From: Nocardioides_C sp963700955
GTDB taxonomy: Bacteria > Actinomycetota > Actinomycetes > Propionibacteriales > Nocardioidaceae
Reading direction: 5' to 3'
Assembly: GCA_963700955.1 (NCBI GenBank)
Contig: CAVOZH010000011.1
Coordinates: 124,001-188,000 of the forward strand
DNA length: 64,000 bases
A program made the translations under genes and the position numbers. How positions within the stretch are numbered: position 1 is the stretch's first letter; every line of letters begins with the position of its first letter. Below, in pieces: positions 1 to 7,562 of this stretch. The notes under the pieces were generated by a model that saw nothing but the letters and a program-made list of their open reading frames with translations, was not told where the DNA came from and searched no databases.

Positions 1-789
1 CTGCACGGGACCCCGCCGATCTCCATCCGGGTGCGCGGCACCAGGGACCACCCTCGGGTGGAGGTCCGCGACTGCTCGAGCCGGCCGCCGAAGGTCAACG
101 TCGAGATGACCGACGAGGAGCACCTGCTCGCCACCTTCGGCCGTGGCCTGGGTCTGGTCGCCCTTCACTCCTCGGCCTGGGGTGCCGAGCTGGTGCCGGA
201 GGGCAAGGTGGTCTGGTTCGAGCCGACGGACAACCCGCGCCTGGACGGCGATCTCAGCGGGGCGGTCTTCGACCTCGACCAGACCGTGCAGGAGCGGATC
301 GCGGAGACCGGGCTCCCCGACAAGCCCGTCCGGATCGTCTTCAAAGACGTTCCTGTCGCTCTCATGGCGCAGTTCCGTCGGCGCTTCACCGAGCTCGGCC
401 GGGAGCTGCGCCTCCTCTCCCTGGCCCATGGTCACACGTACCCCATCGCGACGGAGGTGACGGAGGTCTTCCTCCAGGGCGAGCAGGAGCGCCGGTTGAC
501 CCGGGGCCTCGACAAGCTCGACGAGGCCATGTCCGCGGGCGTCGAGCGGGTCGACCTCGACCTGCTCGCGCCACAGTCGTCACCCGCCACCTGCGCCCGG
601 CTGCTGGACAAGCTGGAGCGCGCGGACCAGTTCTGCCGCGACCAGCGGCTGCTGGTCCTCGCCGCCACGCCTCAGGAGCGCGAGGTGCAGCGCTGGTGGC
701 TCGGTGAGTTCGTCCGGCAGGACGCCGGGGAGGAGCCGCGCCCGTGGACCGGGTCCTTCACCGTCGACCGGACGTCCGAGGTCTCGTGA
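1..789 (+). CDS. ATP-binding protein (HATPase-like), 5'-truncated
   Basis: The reading frame is open from base 1, so the N-terminus lies outside the window. The visible start resembles the end of a histidine-kinase/anti-sigma type ATPase fold: a beta hairpin ending in VEVRDCSSRPP, then the glycine box GRGLGLVALHSSAWGAE and GKVVWFEP, as in actinobacterial ATP-binding proteins of the RsbW/HATPase_c kind. About 170 further residues, helical and charged, follow and match no domain I recognise. The stop overlaps the GTG start of the fluoride channel gene (GTGA), so the three genes are probably cotranscribed. The HATPase assignment rests on the short N-terminal part. The GTG at 31 is an internal Val codon, not a start. 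Confidence 0.6.
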   Translation: MHGTPPISIRVRGTRDHPRVEVRDCSSRPPKVNVEMTDEEHLLATFGRGLGLVALHSSAWGAELVPEGKVVWFEPTDNPRLDGDLSGAVFDLDQTVQERIAETGLPDKPVRIVFKDVPVALMAQFRRRFTELGRELRLLSLAHGHTYPIATEVTEVFLQGEQERRLTRGLDKLDEAMSAGVERVDLDLLAPQSSPATCARLLDKLERADQFCRDQRLLVLAATPQEREVQRWWLGEFVRQDAGEEPRPWTGSFTVDRTSEVS

Positions 790-1208
790 GGCCACGCCAC
801 CCCCTGCACGCGTCGGTACTCCTCGCGGTCGCCCTCGGTGGTGCCGTGGGTGCGGTACTGCGTCATGCCCTGCTCGTGGCCGAGCCCGACGACCACGGCT
901 TCCCGTGGACCACCTTCTCCATCAACGTCGTCGGGTCCTGTCTCCTGGCCCTGCTTCCCGCCTCGGCGTGGGTACGTCGCCACCACCTGCTGCCCCCGCT
1001 CCTCGGCACAGGGGTTCTCGGCGGGTTCACCACGCTCTCGACCTGGTCCGACCAGACCCGGCGGCTGGTGTCGGACGGACATGCGGCGACCGCGGCCGCC
1101 TACGTGGTGGGGACGCTCGCGGCATGCCTGGCCGGGGTCGCCCTCGCGGACAGGTTCAGCACCGCCATGAGCCGGGCGGAGTTCGACGAGGAGGAAGGCG
1201 ACCTGTGA
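786..1208 (+). CDS. crcB: Fluoride channel subunit FluC/CrcB (first of a pair)
   Basis: This is a 140-residue four-helix membrane protein of the CrcB/FluC family, which exports fluoride passively as a dual-topology dimer. It shows the N-terminal GGAVGAVLRH motif, the helix-2 Asn in INVVGSCLLALL, and the channel motif GVLGGFTTLSTW carrying the pore phenylalanine and Thr/Ser residues. The GTG at 786 overlaps the upstream stop (GTGA); an ATG at 744 would add 14 Arg-rich residues that do not belong to the family. The next gene is a second FluC reached by another GTGA overlap. Gram-positive bacteria often encode such adjacent pairs, which form heterodimers. The acidic C-terminal tail (EFDEEEGDL) is slightly unusual. 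Confidence 0.92.
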   Translation: MRPRHPLHASVLLAVALGGAVGAVLRHALLVAEPDDHGFPWTTFSINVVGSCLLALLPASAWVRRHHLLPPLLGTGVLGGFTTLSTWSDQTRRLVSDGHAATAAAYVVGTLAACLAGVALADRFSTAMSRAEFDEEEGDL

Positions 1209-1555
1209 CGTTCCTGCTCGTCGCGGCAGGGGCCGCTGTCGGTGCCCCGCTGCGCTACGTGGCTGCACACCTGCTCGACCGAGGCCGCGGCGCCTTCCAG
1301 GACGGGCTGCACTGGGGCACGATTCTCGTCAACGTCGTGGGGTCGTTCCTGCTCGGCCTGTTCAGCGGGCTCGCGGTCTCCGGGGAAACGGCAGCCCTGC
1401 TCGGCACGGGGCTGTGCGGCGCGCTGACCACGTACTCCGCCTTCGCGGTGCACGTGCACGACCTGGGTCCCCGGAAGGGGGCAGTGACGGTCGCCCTGAC
1501 CGTCGTACCGGCGTTGGCGTTGTGCTTCCTCGGCTTCTGGCTCGGCGCCGCCTGA
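1205..1555 (+). CDS. crcB: Fluoride channel subunit FluC/CrcB (second of a pair)
   Basis: A 116-residue FluC/CrcB homologue, translationally coupled to the preceding subunit by a GTGA overlap. Motifs are GAAVGAPLRY at the N-terminus, ILVNVVGSFLLGLFSG with the conserved Asn, and GLCGALTTYSAF as the pore motif, followed by a last hydrophobic helix. The two subunits differ enough that a heterodimeric channel is likely, as for other actinobacterial and Bacillus pairs; this stoichiometry is inference. No fluoride riboswitch is visible upstream, because the genes are tightly fused to the upstream ATP-binding protein gene. Confidence 0.92.
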   Translation: MTFLLVAAGAAVGAPLRYVAAHLLDRGRGAFQDGLHWGTILVNVVGSFLLGLFSGLAVSGETAALLGTGLCGALTTYSAFAVHVHDLGPRKGAVTVALTVVPALALCFLGFWLGAA

Positions 1556-1760
1556 CAGGGCTCCGTTCCCTCGGATCCGGCGGGCAGACAGCGTTCGCCG
1601 ACACTGCCGGCATCTGCCCAATCGGTCTGAAGTGCCCAGGCTCGGGCCTTCCGCACAGGTTTCAGGTCTTCTGCGGCAACTGTTAGCGTGAATTCCTCGT
1701 GTCCGTCGCGGGCGAGGGAGGGACCTCGGGGGTGCCCGCGAGCTACCCGGAGATGTCTAC

Positions 1761-2522
1761 ATGCGACACAGAGCCTCACGACCACTGATCGACCTGTGGC
1801 GACGCCTGCCACGAGCCACCGCACGGCCGCTCGGCGCCGTGGCCGGACTCGGCCCGGCCCGGGCCCTGGTGGCCTTCTTGCTGATGCTGGGTCTTGGCAC
1901 CGGTGTGGTCGTCGCCGTCGCGTCGGACGTGGGCGGTTCCTCGGACCGACCGTCTGAGTCGCAGGCCCTTGGTCCGCGGCCCGGCCCGGCCACCTCACGA
2001 AACAGCGAGCGACCGAAGCTCACCGATGAGAGACACACACCTGCCAGCCGGACGCCCTCGGAATCGAGCAGGACCTCGGCGGCTCCGTCCCAAGGGCGCT
2101 CGGCGCAGACCTCGACGGAGTCGGTGACCCCGTCCACGGGATCGATCGCTCCGACCGTGCGTTCGAAGCTCCGCCAGGCGACACGCTCGCCGAGCATCGC
2201 AACCCCGTCACCCTCCACGAGCACGTCGCACCAGGGCGGCGCAGCACCGCGGGACCGCACCGCGCCGAACACCAGCCTGTCCCAGCAGTTCCCTGAGGCA
2301 GACGCTGCGGTGTTCTCGTTCAGCGCGACCGAGCCGGCATCGTTCTCCTGCAGCCTCGACGGAGCGGCGTTCACCTCCTGCGGCTCTCCGCGGAGCTACT
2401 CGGGGCTCGACTCCGGGTGGCACACCTTCGCCGTGAGGGCCACGGATACGGCCGGCAACGTCGATGCCAGCCCCGCCACGACCCGCTGGCACGCCACTGG
2501 CGCCCCCTCGACAGATCGCTGA
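1761..2522 (+). CDS. Membrane-anchored or secreted protein with C-terminal Ig-like domain
   Basis: The 253-residue product starts with an Arg-rich cytoplasmic segment and one hydrophobic helix (about residues 33-55, ALVAFLLMLGLGTGVVVAVA). It continues with a long Ser/Thr/Pro-rich linker. The last 80 residues form a beta-rich domain with SFSCSLDGAAFTSC, GLDSGWHTFAVRATDTAGN and a closing Trp. That pattern is typical of the chitobiase/Ig-like repeats found in actinobacterial surface proteins. A GGAGA ribosome site precedes the ATG. The linker suggests a domain displayed outside the membrane. No enzyme motif is present and the function is unknown. It stands alone between the fluoride channel genes and the convergent metallopeptidase gene. 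Confidence 0.75.
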   Translation: MRHRASRPLIDLWRRLPRATARPLGAVAGLGPARALVAFLLMLGLGTGVVVAVASDVGGSSDRPSESQALGPRPGPATSRNSERPKLTDERHTPASRTPSESSRTSAAPSQGRSAQTSTESVTPSTGSIAPTVRSKLRQATRSPSIATPSPSTSTSHQGGAAPRDRTAPNTSLSQQFPEADAAVFSFSATEPASFSCSLDGAAFTSCGSPRSYSGLDSGWHTFAVRATDTAGNVDASPATTRWHATGAPSTDR

Positions 2523-2540
2523 CGTCCTCGGCGGCTCGAA

Positions 2541-2882
2541 CTAGGCGTAGCCGAGCTCGTGCAGCCGGTCGTCGTCGATGCCGAAGTAGTGGGCGATCTC
2601 GTGCACGACGGTGATCCGGACCTCGTCGACCAGCTCGTCCTCGTCCTCGCACATGCGCTGCAGCGGCAGGCGGAAGATCATGATCCGGTCCGGGACGACG
2701 CCGGCGTACCTCGTGTCGCGCTCGGTCAGCGGCGTGCCGTGGTAGACGCCGAGCAGGTGCGGATCATGCGCCGGGGGCTCGTCCTCGACCAGGACGACGA
2801 GGTTCCTGACCAGCGACGCGAGCTCGTCCGGCACCCCGTCGAGCGCGTCACCGACGAGCTCCTCGAAGCGGTCCCGGCTCAT
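2541..2882 (-). CDS. Small zinc metallopeptidase-family protein (HExxH)
   Basis: A 113-residue protein of the short bacterial metallopeptidase family (zincin-like, COG3824). The C-terminal helix carries HEIAHYFGIDDDRLHELGY, with His94, Glu95 and His98 as the zincin core and an acidic residue at the third-ligand region. The N-terminal MSRDRFEELVGDALDGVPDEL is also typical of the family. The ATG at 2882 is chosen because GGAGGG lies nine bases upstream; an in-frame GTG three codons earlier abuts that ribosome site, and the longer ORF begins with low-quality sequence. Members are cytoplasmic with an unknown substrate. It converges on the upstream secreted protein gene with about 18 bp between stops. 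Confidence 0.88.
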   Translation of the reverse strand: MSRDRFEELVGDALDGVPDELASLVRNLVVLVEDEPPAHDPHLLGVYHGTPLTERDTRYAGVVPDRIMIFRLPLQRMCEDEDELVDEVRITVVHEIAHYFGIDDDRLHELGYA

Positions 2883-2939
2883 GTCGATCACCCCTCCAGT
2901 GTGCCTGCACTTCCGCGGGCGACCAGTCGGTGATGTGAT

Positions 2940-2968
2940 TTGGGACGTCACCTGGTGTGCCCTATGCT
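2940..2968 (+). promoter_or_regulatory. Candidate housekeeping promoter for tRNA genes
   Basis: TTGGGA at 2940-2945 and TATGCT at 2963-2968 are separated by exactly 17 bases, a good housekeeping-sigma pattern. It lies about 48 bases upstream of tRNA-Glu and could drive both tRNAs. Start site not verifiable here. Confidence 0.55.
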
Positions 2969-3015
2969 GTACCGGTCCCTGACGGCAGTCGCGCCCGACG
3001 GCCCATGGGTCACCA

Positions 3016-3088
3016 GCCCCCATCGTCTAGTGGCCTAGGACGTCGCCCTTTCACGGCGGTAGCACGGGTTCGAATCCCGTTGGGGGTG
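3016..3088 (+). tRNA. tRNA-Glu (anticodon TTC)
   Basis: A 73-base cloverleaf. The acceptor arm GCCCCCA pairs with TGGGGGT (terminal G-T wobble). The anticodon loop CTTTCAC gives TTC, closed by a CGCC/GGCG stem. The T-loop is GGTTCGAATCC. CCA is not encoded. It follows a strong promoter and precedes tRNA-Asp by 84 bases. Confidence 0.95.
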
Positions 3089-3172
3089 CAGAGCCCGAGC
3101 CGGCTTCGGCCGATTCGGACGAACGGTGGTGGATGGGTTAGCATTCCACCGCTCGAGCAACACAAAGAGCAT

Positions 3173-3249
3173 GGCCCCGTAGCGCAGTTGGTTAGCGCGC
3201 CGCCCTGTCACGGCGGAGGCCGCGGGTTCGAGTCCCGTCGGGGTCGCCA
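3173..3249 (+). tRNA. tRNA-Asp (anticodon GTC)
   Basis: The acceptor GGCCCCG pairs with CGGGGTC. The D-arm is AGCGCAGTTGGTTAGCGC. The anticodon loop CTGTCAC gives GTC, and the T-arm is GCGGGTTCGAGTCCCGT. The gene encodes its 3' CCA at 3247-3249, unlike the two other tRNAs in the window. A strong hairpin follows immediately. Confidence 0.95.
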
Positions 3250-3252
3250 GCC

Positions 3253-3282
3253 GAAGCCCTGGACCGCAAGGTCCAGGGCTTC
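3253..3282 (+). terminator. Terminator hairpin after tRNA-Asp
   Basis: A perfect 13-bp stem (3253-3265 with 3270-3282) closes a GCAA loop and is followed by TCGTCGTTTC. It ends the tRNA-Glu/tRNA-Asp unit. Confidence 0.85.
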
Positions 3283-3352
3283 GTCGTTTCTACGCCCTGG
3301 CACCGCGGGAGTACGACGACCGTGGGCGGTGTCACACGCGTCACGGGATTAC

Positions 3353-3364
3353 TTGAACGGTCAA
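3353..3364. promoter_or_regulatory. Possible operator upstream of nitroreductase
   Basis: TTGA-ACGG-TCAA is a small dyad 17 bases before the nitroreductase ATG. Its position would suit a repressor site overlapping a promoter. The dyad is short, so chance occurrence is possible, and no regulator gene is adjacent. Confidence 0.25.
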
Positions 3365-3381
3365 TCATCGTTAGTCCCCGT

Positions 3382-3978
3382 ATGACCAACCCCCTCGCAC
3401 TGTCCCCCGAAGCCCAGGCCCTGCTCTTCCGCGACGCCCGGACGGCGAACACGTTCACCGACGAGCCCGTCACCGACGAGCAGATCGCCGCGATCTACGA
3501 CCTGGTGAAGTACGCCCCGACCGCGATGAACGCGCAGCCGCTCCGCATCGTCCTGGTCCGCCAGGGCGAGGCCCGCGAGCGCCTGCTCAAGCAGATGGCC
3601 GACGGCAACCGCGACAAGACCGCCAACGCCCCGCTGGTCGCGATCCTGGCCGCCGACATCGACTTCCACGAGACCCTCCCCCGGACGTTCCCGCACTTCC
3701 CCGGCGCGAAGGACCTGTTCGCCGACGACACGGCTCGCACCCAGACCGCGAAGTTCAACGCCTCACTGCAGATCGGCTACTTCCTGCTCGGTGTGCGCGC
3801 CGCAGGGCTTGCCGCTGGTCCGATGGCGGGCTTCGACGCCGAGGGCGTGGACGCCGCGTTCTTCGAGGGCACGGCTCTCAAGTCGCTCCTCGTGGTGAAC
3901 ATCGGCCGGCCGGGCGACAACGCCTGGTTCGACCGGCTTCCCCGACTCGAGCAGGCCGAGGTCGTCCTCGAGGCCTGA
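3382..3978 (+). CDS. Nitroreductase-family oxidoreductase (malonic semialdehyde reductase-like)
   Basis: A 198-residue FMN-dependent nitroreductase-fold protein resembling the RutE/HadB group. Visible family features are the N-terminal LLFRDARTANTFTDEPVTDEQ (FMN phosphate-binding Arg), the YAPTAMNAQPLRIV active-site strand-loop, the NASLQIGYFLLGVRAAGLAAGPM segment, and a C-terminal VVNIGRPG. Members reduce small aldehydes or nitro compounds with NAD(P)H. No rut operon is present, so a 3-hydroxypropionate role is not supported by context. The start is the ATG at 3382, since the 20 codons before it in the open frame are non-family sequence. A clear ribosome site is missing, so translation may be leaderless. 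It converges on the aldo/keto reductase gene across a long hairpin. Confidence 0.88.
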   Translation: MTNPLALSPEAQALLFRDARTANTFTDEPVTDEQIAAIYDLVKYAPTAMNAQPLRIVLVRQGEARERLLKQMADGNRDKTANAPLVAILAADIDFHETLPRTFPHFPGAKDLFADDTARTQTAKFNASLQIGYFLLGVRAAGLAAGPMAGFDAEGVDAAFFEGTALKSLLVVNIGRPGDNAWFDRLPRLEQAEVVLEA

Positions 3979-4001
3979 GCTCTCCCCCGTCGTACCCCCC
4001 T

Positions 4002-4071
4002 TGTAACGCGGGGTTATGGACGCAAACCAAGCGGTATCCCGCTTGCAGACCGTCCATAACCCCGCGTTACA
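4002..4071. terminator. Two-tier hairpin between convergent genes
   Basis: Perfect 21-bp arms (4002-4022 and 4051-4071) enclose a 28-base loop. The loop holds a second hairpin, CAAGCGG (4028-4034) with CCGCTTG (4039-4045). It lies between convergent reductase genes 24 bp from the first stop, so a bidirectional terminator is the simplest reading. It is longer than a terminator needs to be and has no U-tract. Confidence 0.7.
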
Positions 4072-4101
4072 GCTGTTTCTGAGGGCGGTGGGCGACTGTG
4101 C

Positions 4102-4914
4102 TCAGGAGGAGGAGCCCAAGCCGTCGAGCGCCGCCATGTCGTCGGTGGAGAGCTCGAAGCCCGCGACGTCGGCGTTGGAGCGGATGCGCTCCGTGTTGCG
4201 GGACTTCGGGATGACGATGATGCCGTGCTGCAGGTGCCAACGGACGATCACCTGGGCCGGCGTACGCCCGTGGCTCTCGGCGACCCGCACGATGGTCGGG
4301 TTGTCGAGCGTCCCGCCGCGAAGGCCGCTGTAGCCCTCGAGCGCCACGCCGCGCTCCCGGTGCTCCTCGACCACCTTCGCCTTGAAGAGCAGCGGGCTCC
4401 ACTTGATCTGGTTGACCACGGGAGCAACGCCGGTCTTGGCGGTCAGCTCGTCGATCTGCTCGGCGTAGTAGTTGCTGACGCCGATGTCCCGGGCGAGTCC
4501 GAGCTCCCGCGCCTCGATGAACTTCTCCCAGATGTCGAGCCCGACACCCTGCTCGGGAGTCCAGTGGATCAGCCACAGGTCGACGCGTTCGGTGCCGAGC
4601 AGGTCCAGGCTCCGCTTGAGGGTGTCGAGCTCCTGTCCCGCCAGGTGCGGAGGGCACTTCGTCGTCACGAAGACGTCGTCGCGCGCCACTCCGCCGTTGG
4701 CCAGGGCGCGGCCGACCTCGCCCTCGTTCTGGTAGATGGTCGCCGTGTCGACGTGGCGGTAGCCCGCCTCGAGCGCCGCCTCCGTCGCAGCGGTCGCCTC
4801 AGAGCCCCTGATCTGCCAGGTGCCGAAGCCGAGCAGAGGCATCCGGCCGCCGCTCGCGAAGGTCACGGCGTCTCGGGGGAGCTCTGGCATGGGGCTGGAT
4901 GCGCTCTCGGTCAT
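4102..4914 (-). CDS. Aldo/keto reductase (AKR5-like)
   Basis: A 270-residue cytosolic NADPH-dependent aldo/keto reductase, close to the 2,5-diketo-D-gluconate reductase group. The catalytic tetrad is complete: Asp56 and Tyr61 in DTATIYQNE, Lys86 in TTKCPP and His117 in LIHWTP. Cofactor-binding elements GVSNYYAEQIDEL and VIPKSRNTERI also match the family. The ATG at 4914 keeps a short N-terminal extension before the usual first strand; the in-frame ATG at 4890 is possible but neither has a strong ribosome site. The longer open frame to 5010 would read through the divergent regulatory palindrome and is rejected. Substrate unknown. Confidence 0.88.
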   Translation of the reverse strand: MTESASSPMPELPRDAVTFASGGRMPLLGFGTWQIRGSEATAATEAALEAGYRHVDTATIYQNEGEVGRALANGGVARDDVFVTTKCPPHLAGQELDTLKRSLDLLGTERVDLWLIHWTPEQGVGLDIWEKFIEARELGLARDIGVSNYYAEQIDELTAKTGVAPVVNQIKWSPLLFKAKVVEEHRERGVALEGYSGLRGGTLDNPTIVRVAESHGRTPAQVIVRWHLQHGIIVIPKSRNTERIRSNADVAGFELSTDDMAALDGLGSSS

Positions 4915-4990
4915 GTCCGCGATGCTAGCCAGCGCCCGTCCACGAACCCAGGCGTCGGAGGACCTTGGCCTCTGACCGTGTGAACGCCGA

Positions 4991-5012
4991 CCTTGCCACC
5001 ATGGTGGCAAGG
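4991..5012. promoter_or_regulatory. Perfect 22-bp palindrome covering a ribosome-binding site
   Basis: CCTTGCCACC at 4991-5000, the centre AT, and GGTGGCAAGG at 5003-5012 form an exact palindrome. Its right arm overlaps the AAGGAGG ribosome site (5009-5015) of the next membrane-protein gene. It sits in the divergent region with the aldo/keto reductase gene. It could be a dimeric repressor operator or an RNA hairpin that hides the ribosome site. Confidence 0.55.
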
Positions 5013-5026
5013 AGGTGCGGTTCGCC

Positions 5027-5503
5027 GTGTCTGGTGCCTACATCTGGAGGGCAGCGCTCATCGCCGCGATCGTGAACGCGGCGTTGAACCCCACCGTCAC
5101 CTTGATCGGCAGTAGGGGGATCCATTTCGTGTCCGTCTTCCTCTTCACCCTCGACCTCGTTCTGAGCTCGATCGCCGTCGCCTCGTTCGTGTCTGTCTTC
5201 GGCGCACGTCGGCTCCGGCACGAGCTCGAGTCAGGTCACCGCACGCCACACGGCGGCACCGAGTGGGAGAGGCACCTGCTCGAGAGACTGCCGAGACGGC
5301 CATGGGAGTTCGGCGTGCTGCTCGGCTCGACGGTGGCGCTGGTGGCTGCCGTCGTCCTGACAGTCCTGGGGTTGCTCGGCTTCACCGGCTTTGCCTTCGG
5401 GACGTTCGGGACGTTCATGGCGGTGTACACCGCGGCGCTCGCCTTCGTCGCGATGCGCTGGACCATCGTCCGGCAGCTGATGACAACCGCACTGGTGGCG
5501 TGA
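5027..5503 (+). CDS. Small integral membrane protein, four predicted helices
   Basis: A 158-residue hydrophobic protein. Four membrane segments are visible: near residues 4-22, 32-57 (VSVFLFTLDLVLSSIAVASFVSVF by eye), about 95-118 and about 125-145. A hydrophilic, positively charged loop (RRLRHELESGHRTPHGG) lies between helices 2 and 3. I recognise no family. The GTG at 5027 is chosen because the AAGGAGG at 5009-5015 is 11 bases upstream, while the earlier GTG at 5015 overlaps that ribosome site. The ribosome site lies in the arm of a perfect palindrome, so expression is probably controlled by a repressor or RNA structure. It ends at a terminator shared with the amidase gene. Confidence 0.65.
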   Translation: MSGAYIWRAALIAAIVNAALNPTVTLIGSRGIHFVSVFLFTLDLVLSSIAVASFVSVFGARRLRHELESGHRTPHGGTEWERHLLERLPRRPWEFGVLLGSTVALVAAVVLTVLGLLGFTGFAFGTFGTFMAVYTAALAFVAMRWTIVRQLMTTALVA

Positions 5504-5505
5504 CG

Positions 5506-5551
5506 CGAACGACGGGCCGCCGGTGACCGTCCCCGGCCGGCCCGTCGTTCG
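5506..5551. terminator. Bidirectional terminator hairpin
   Basis: CGAACGACGGGCCG (5506-5519) pairs perfectly with 5538-5551, with extra GC pairs inside the loop. It starts two bases after one stop codon and ends four bases before the other, between convergent genes. Confidence 0.85.
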
Positions 5552-5555
5552 TTGA

Positions 5556-7562
5556 TCAGCCCAGGTCGGGCGACGAGTGGCCGTCGCCCATGAAGCTGTG
5601 CACCTTCACGTCGGCGGCACGGACGTAGGCGAACCGGTGTCCGAGCTCGATCTGGAAGTACCTGTCCTCACCCAGGACCTGCGTGCAGTCCAGCTCGACG
5701 TAGCCGCACTGGAACGTCTTGGCGTAGTAGTAGTCCGTCTGCAGGTCGCGGTCGGTCAGCACGTAGCCCTGTCCCGGCTTGATCGTGTAGCCGAGCGGCA
5801 CGACGCCCTGGTCGGGGATGGCCTCCGGGTACGCCGACGACTCCGGGTAGGCGCGGCCGTAGACCTGCACCGGGTCGTCTCCCGCGGGGACGACGACCTG
5901 GGCCCTCGCCGGCTCGACCACGGGGGCCGCCTCCGGGTTGTGGATCCACCCGAGCCCCCCGAGCCACCACACGCCGACCCAGTCGCCGCGACGCTCGGCG
6001 ACCCGCAGCTTCTGGCCGGCCGCCGCTCGCGCGCCGATGTCGGACACGCGGGTGGTCGAGGCAGCGCCGTTGGGCCGGACGCCGGGGTCGTTCACCAGCG
6101 GTGCCGTCTCCGAGGGGGCCTGGCGCAGGTAGACGAAGTTCGCCTTCGAGGTGACGCACGGGTTGTCGCCGCATCCGGTGATGGGCTGCGAGTTCCCCTC
6201 GTAGCCGGGAAGCACGGTCACCACGTCACCCGACGCGAGCCGGTCGCGGGGCGCGTCGAGCGGTGCTCCCAGCAGGTCGAAGTAGTGCTCCCAGTCCCAG
6301 TACGGGCCCGGGTCCCAGTGCATCGCGGGGATACGGCTCGGGATGTGCCCGGGGACCTGGTCGTGCCCGACGATGTGCGCCCGGTCGAGCGGGACGTCGT
6401 ACTCGTCGGCCAGGTAGCGGACGAGTGCCGCGGAGGTCTCGTACATCGACTCGGTGAACCAGCTCGCGCCCTCAGCGGCGAAGCCTTCGTGCTCGAGGCC
6501 GATCGAGTGCATGTTGACGTACCAGTTGCCCGCGTGCCAGCCGACGTCCTTGCTGTCGAGGTGCTGGGCGATGTGCCCGTCGACTGAGCGCAGCGAGTAG
6601 TTCCAGGCCAGGTAGTTCGGCCGGGTGACCAGGTCGAGGGTCCGGTCCCAGGACGCCTCGGTGTTGTGGATGACGATGTAGTCGATGTCCATGTCGTGCT
6701 GGCGGTCCGCCAGGTCGTGGTTGCCGTAGGCGCCCGGGCTCGGCTCGCCGTACCACTCGTACGGCGCCGGGATCGACTCGCAGCCGAGGTTCTCGGGGCA
6801 GTCCACTCCGTCGTCCGAGGCGACCACGAGGTCCATCGACCGGATCGCCTGCCGGTCGACCTCCGCAGGCGCGGGGGCGAGCGTGACCCGCTGACCGTCG
6901 TTGGTGACCCGGGTCCTGCCCTCGCTGATCACCGCGAAGACCTGCTCGGCGAACCGCATCGCGGAGGCCTGGTCGACCGCGCCGCTGTAGCGCGCGACCG
7001 CCTTGCTCCACGCCGACGGGTCCTTGACGGATGCCTGCGCCGGAGCGAGGTCCTCCTGGTAGGACGCCAGCAGCGCCGCGCCGCCGCAGACGTTCGCCAC
7101 GTCGTCACTTCTCAGGCGCTCGGCAGGCAGGTCGGTGAGCCGCGCGGCGGTCGCCAGCGTGTCGAGGGCGGCACGGTCCGGCTCCACCCCCGGCGACTCG
7201 GTTGCGGGCGCCGGGTCCTCGTCCTGGGTTCCCTCACCCTTGCCCTGCAGGTGAGGAGCGGCCTCAGCCGAGTCGGGTACGGCGGTGAGGTGCATCGGCC
7301 CGTAGCCGGCCGACGCGCTGGGGCTGTCGCCGTGGTCGTCCCACCGTGACTCCATGAAGGAGACCCCGAGCAGGACGTCCTGCGGCACGCCACTCACCGC
7401 GGCCGCACGAGCGAACACCGCCTGCCGGTCGTGGGTGCCCTCGAGGCACCGGCTCCAGTCCGACGCGGTCGCCCCCGGCGCCGCCATCACGGTCGTGACC
7501 CCTGTCAGCAGCGCAACGACACCAGCCGCCGCTACCGCTCTGCGTCTGCTCCGCACGCACAT
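5556..7562 (-). CDS. Secreted N-acetylmuramoyl-L-alanine amidase with lysozyme-like and SH3-like regions
   Basis: The 668-residue exported protein starts MCVRSRRRAVAAAG and has a Sec signal with likely cleavage after MAAPGATA. Residues around 60-110 resemble the first part of a lytic transglycosylase-like fold (GVPQDVLLGVSFMESRW). An Amidase_2 (PGRP-type) zinc amidase domain spans about residues 290-430: IVIHNTE, the histidine-bearing GLEHEG, HIVGHDQVPGH and HWDPGPYWDW supply the metal and catalytic positions. A C-terminal SH3-like repeat (VYLRQAPSETAPL, RRGDWVGVWW) should bind cell wall. It probably cleaves the MurNAc-L-Ala bond in peptidoglycan. The ATG at 7562 has GAGGAG just upstream; the 35 codons before it in the open frame are not signal-like. 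Confidence 0.9.
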   Translation of the reverse strand: MCVRSRRRAVAAAGVVALLTGVTTVMAAPGATASDWSRCLEGTHDRQAVFARAAAVSGVPQDVLLGVSFMESRWDDHGDSPSASAGYGPMHLTAVPDSAEAAPHLQGKGEGTQDEDPAPATESPGVEPDRAALDTLATAARLTDLPAERLRSDDVANVCGGAALLASYQEDLAPAQASVKDPSAWSKAVARYSGAVDQASAMRFAEQVFAVISEGRTRVTNDGQRVTLAPAPAEVDRQAIRSMDLVVASDDGVDCPENLGCESIPAPYEWYGEPSPGAYGNHDLADRQHDMDIDYIVIHNTEASWDRTLDLVTRPNYLAWNYSLRSVDGHIAQHLDSKDVGWHAGNWYVNMHSIGLEHEGFAAEGASWFTESMYETSAALVRYLADEYDVPLDRAHIVGHDQVPGHIPSRIPAMHWDPGPYWDWEHYFDLLGAPLDAPRDRLASGDVVTVLPGYEGNSQPITGCGDNPCVTSKANFVYLRQAPSETAPLVNDPGVRPNGAASTTRVSDIGARAAAGQKLRVAERRGDWVGVWWLGGLGWIHNPEAAPVVEPARAQVVVPAGDDPVQVYGRAYPESSAYPEAIPDQGVVPLGYTIKPGQGYVLTDRDLQTDYYYAKTFQCGYVELDCTQVLGEDRYFQIELGHRFAYVRAADVKVHSFMGDGHSSPDLG

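Noticed and set aside
744..785. Upstream ATG extension of the first fluoride channel gene
   Set aside because: The added residues overlap the ATP-binding protein gene and are not part of the CrcB fold; the GTGA overlap at 786 is the usual coupling.
1205..1555. Frameshifted single fluoride channel instead of two genes
   Set aside because: Each frame has a full set of CrcB motifs and its own start, so these are two complete subunits.
2957..3385. Plus-strand open frame across the tRNA genes
   Set aside because: It runs through tRNA-Glu, tRNA-Asp and a terminator; no protein motif.
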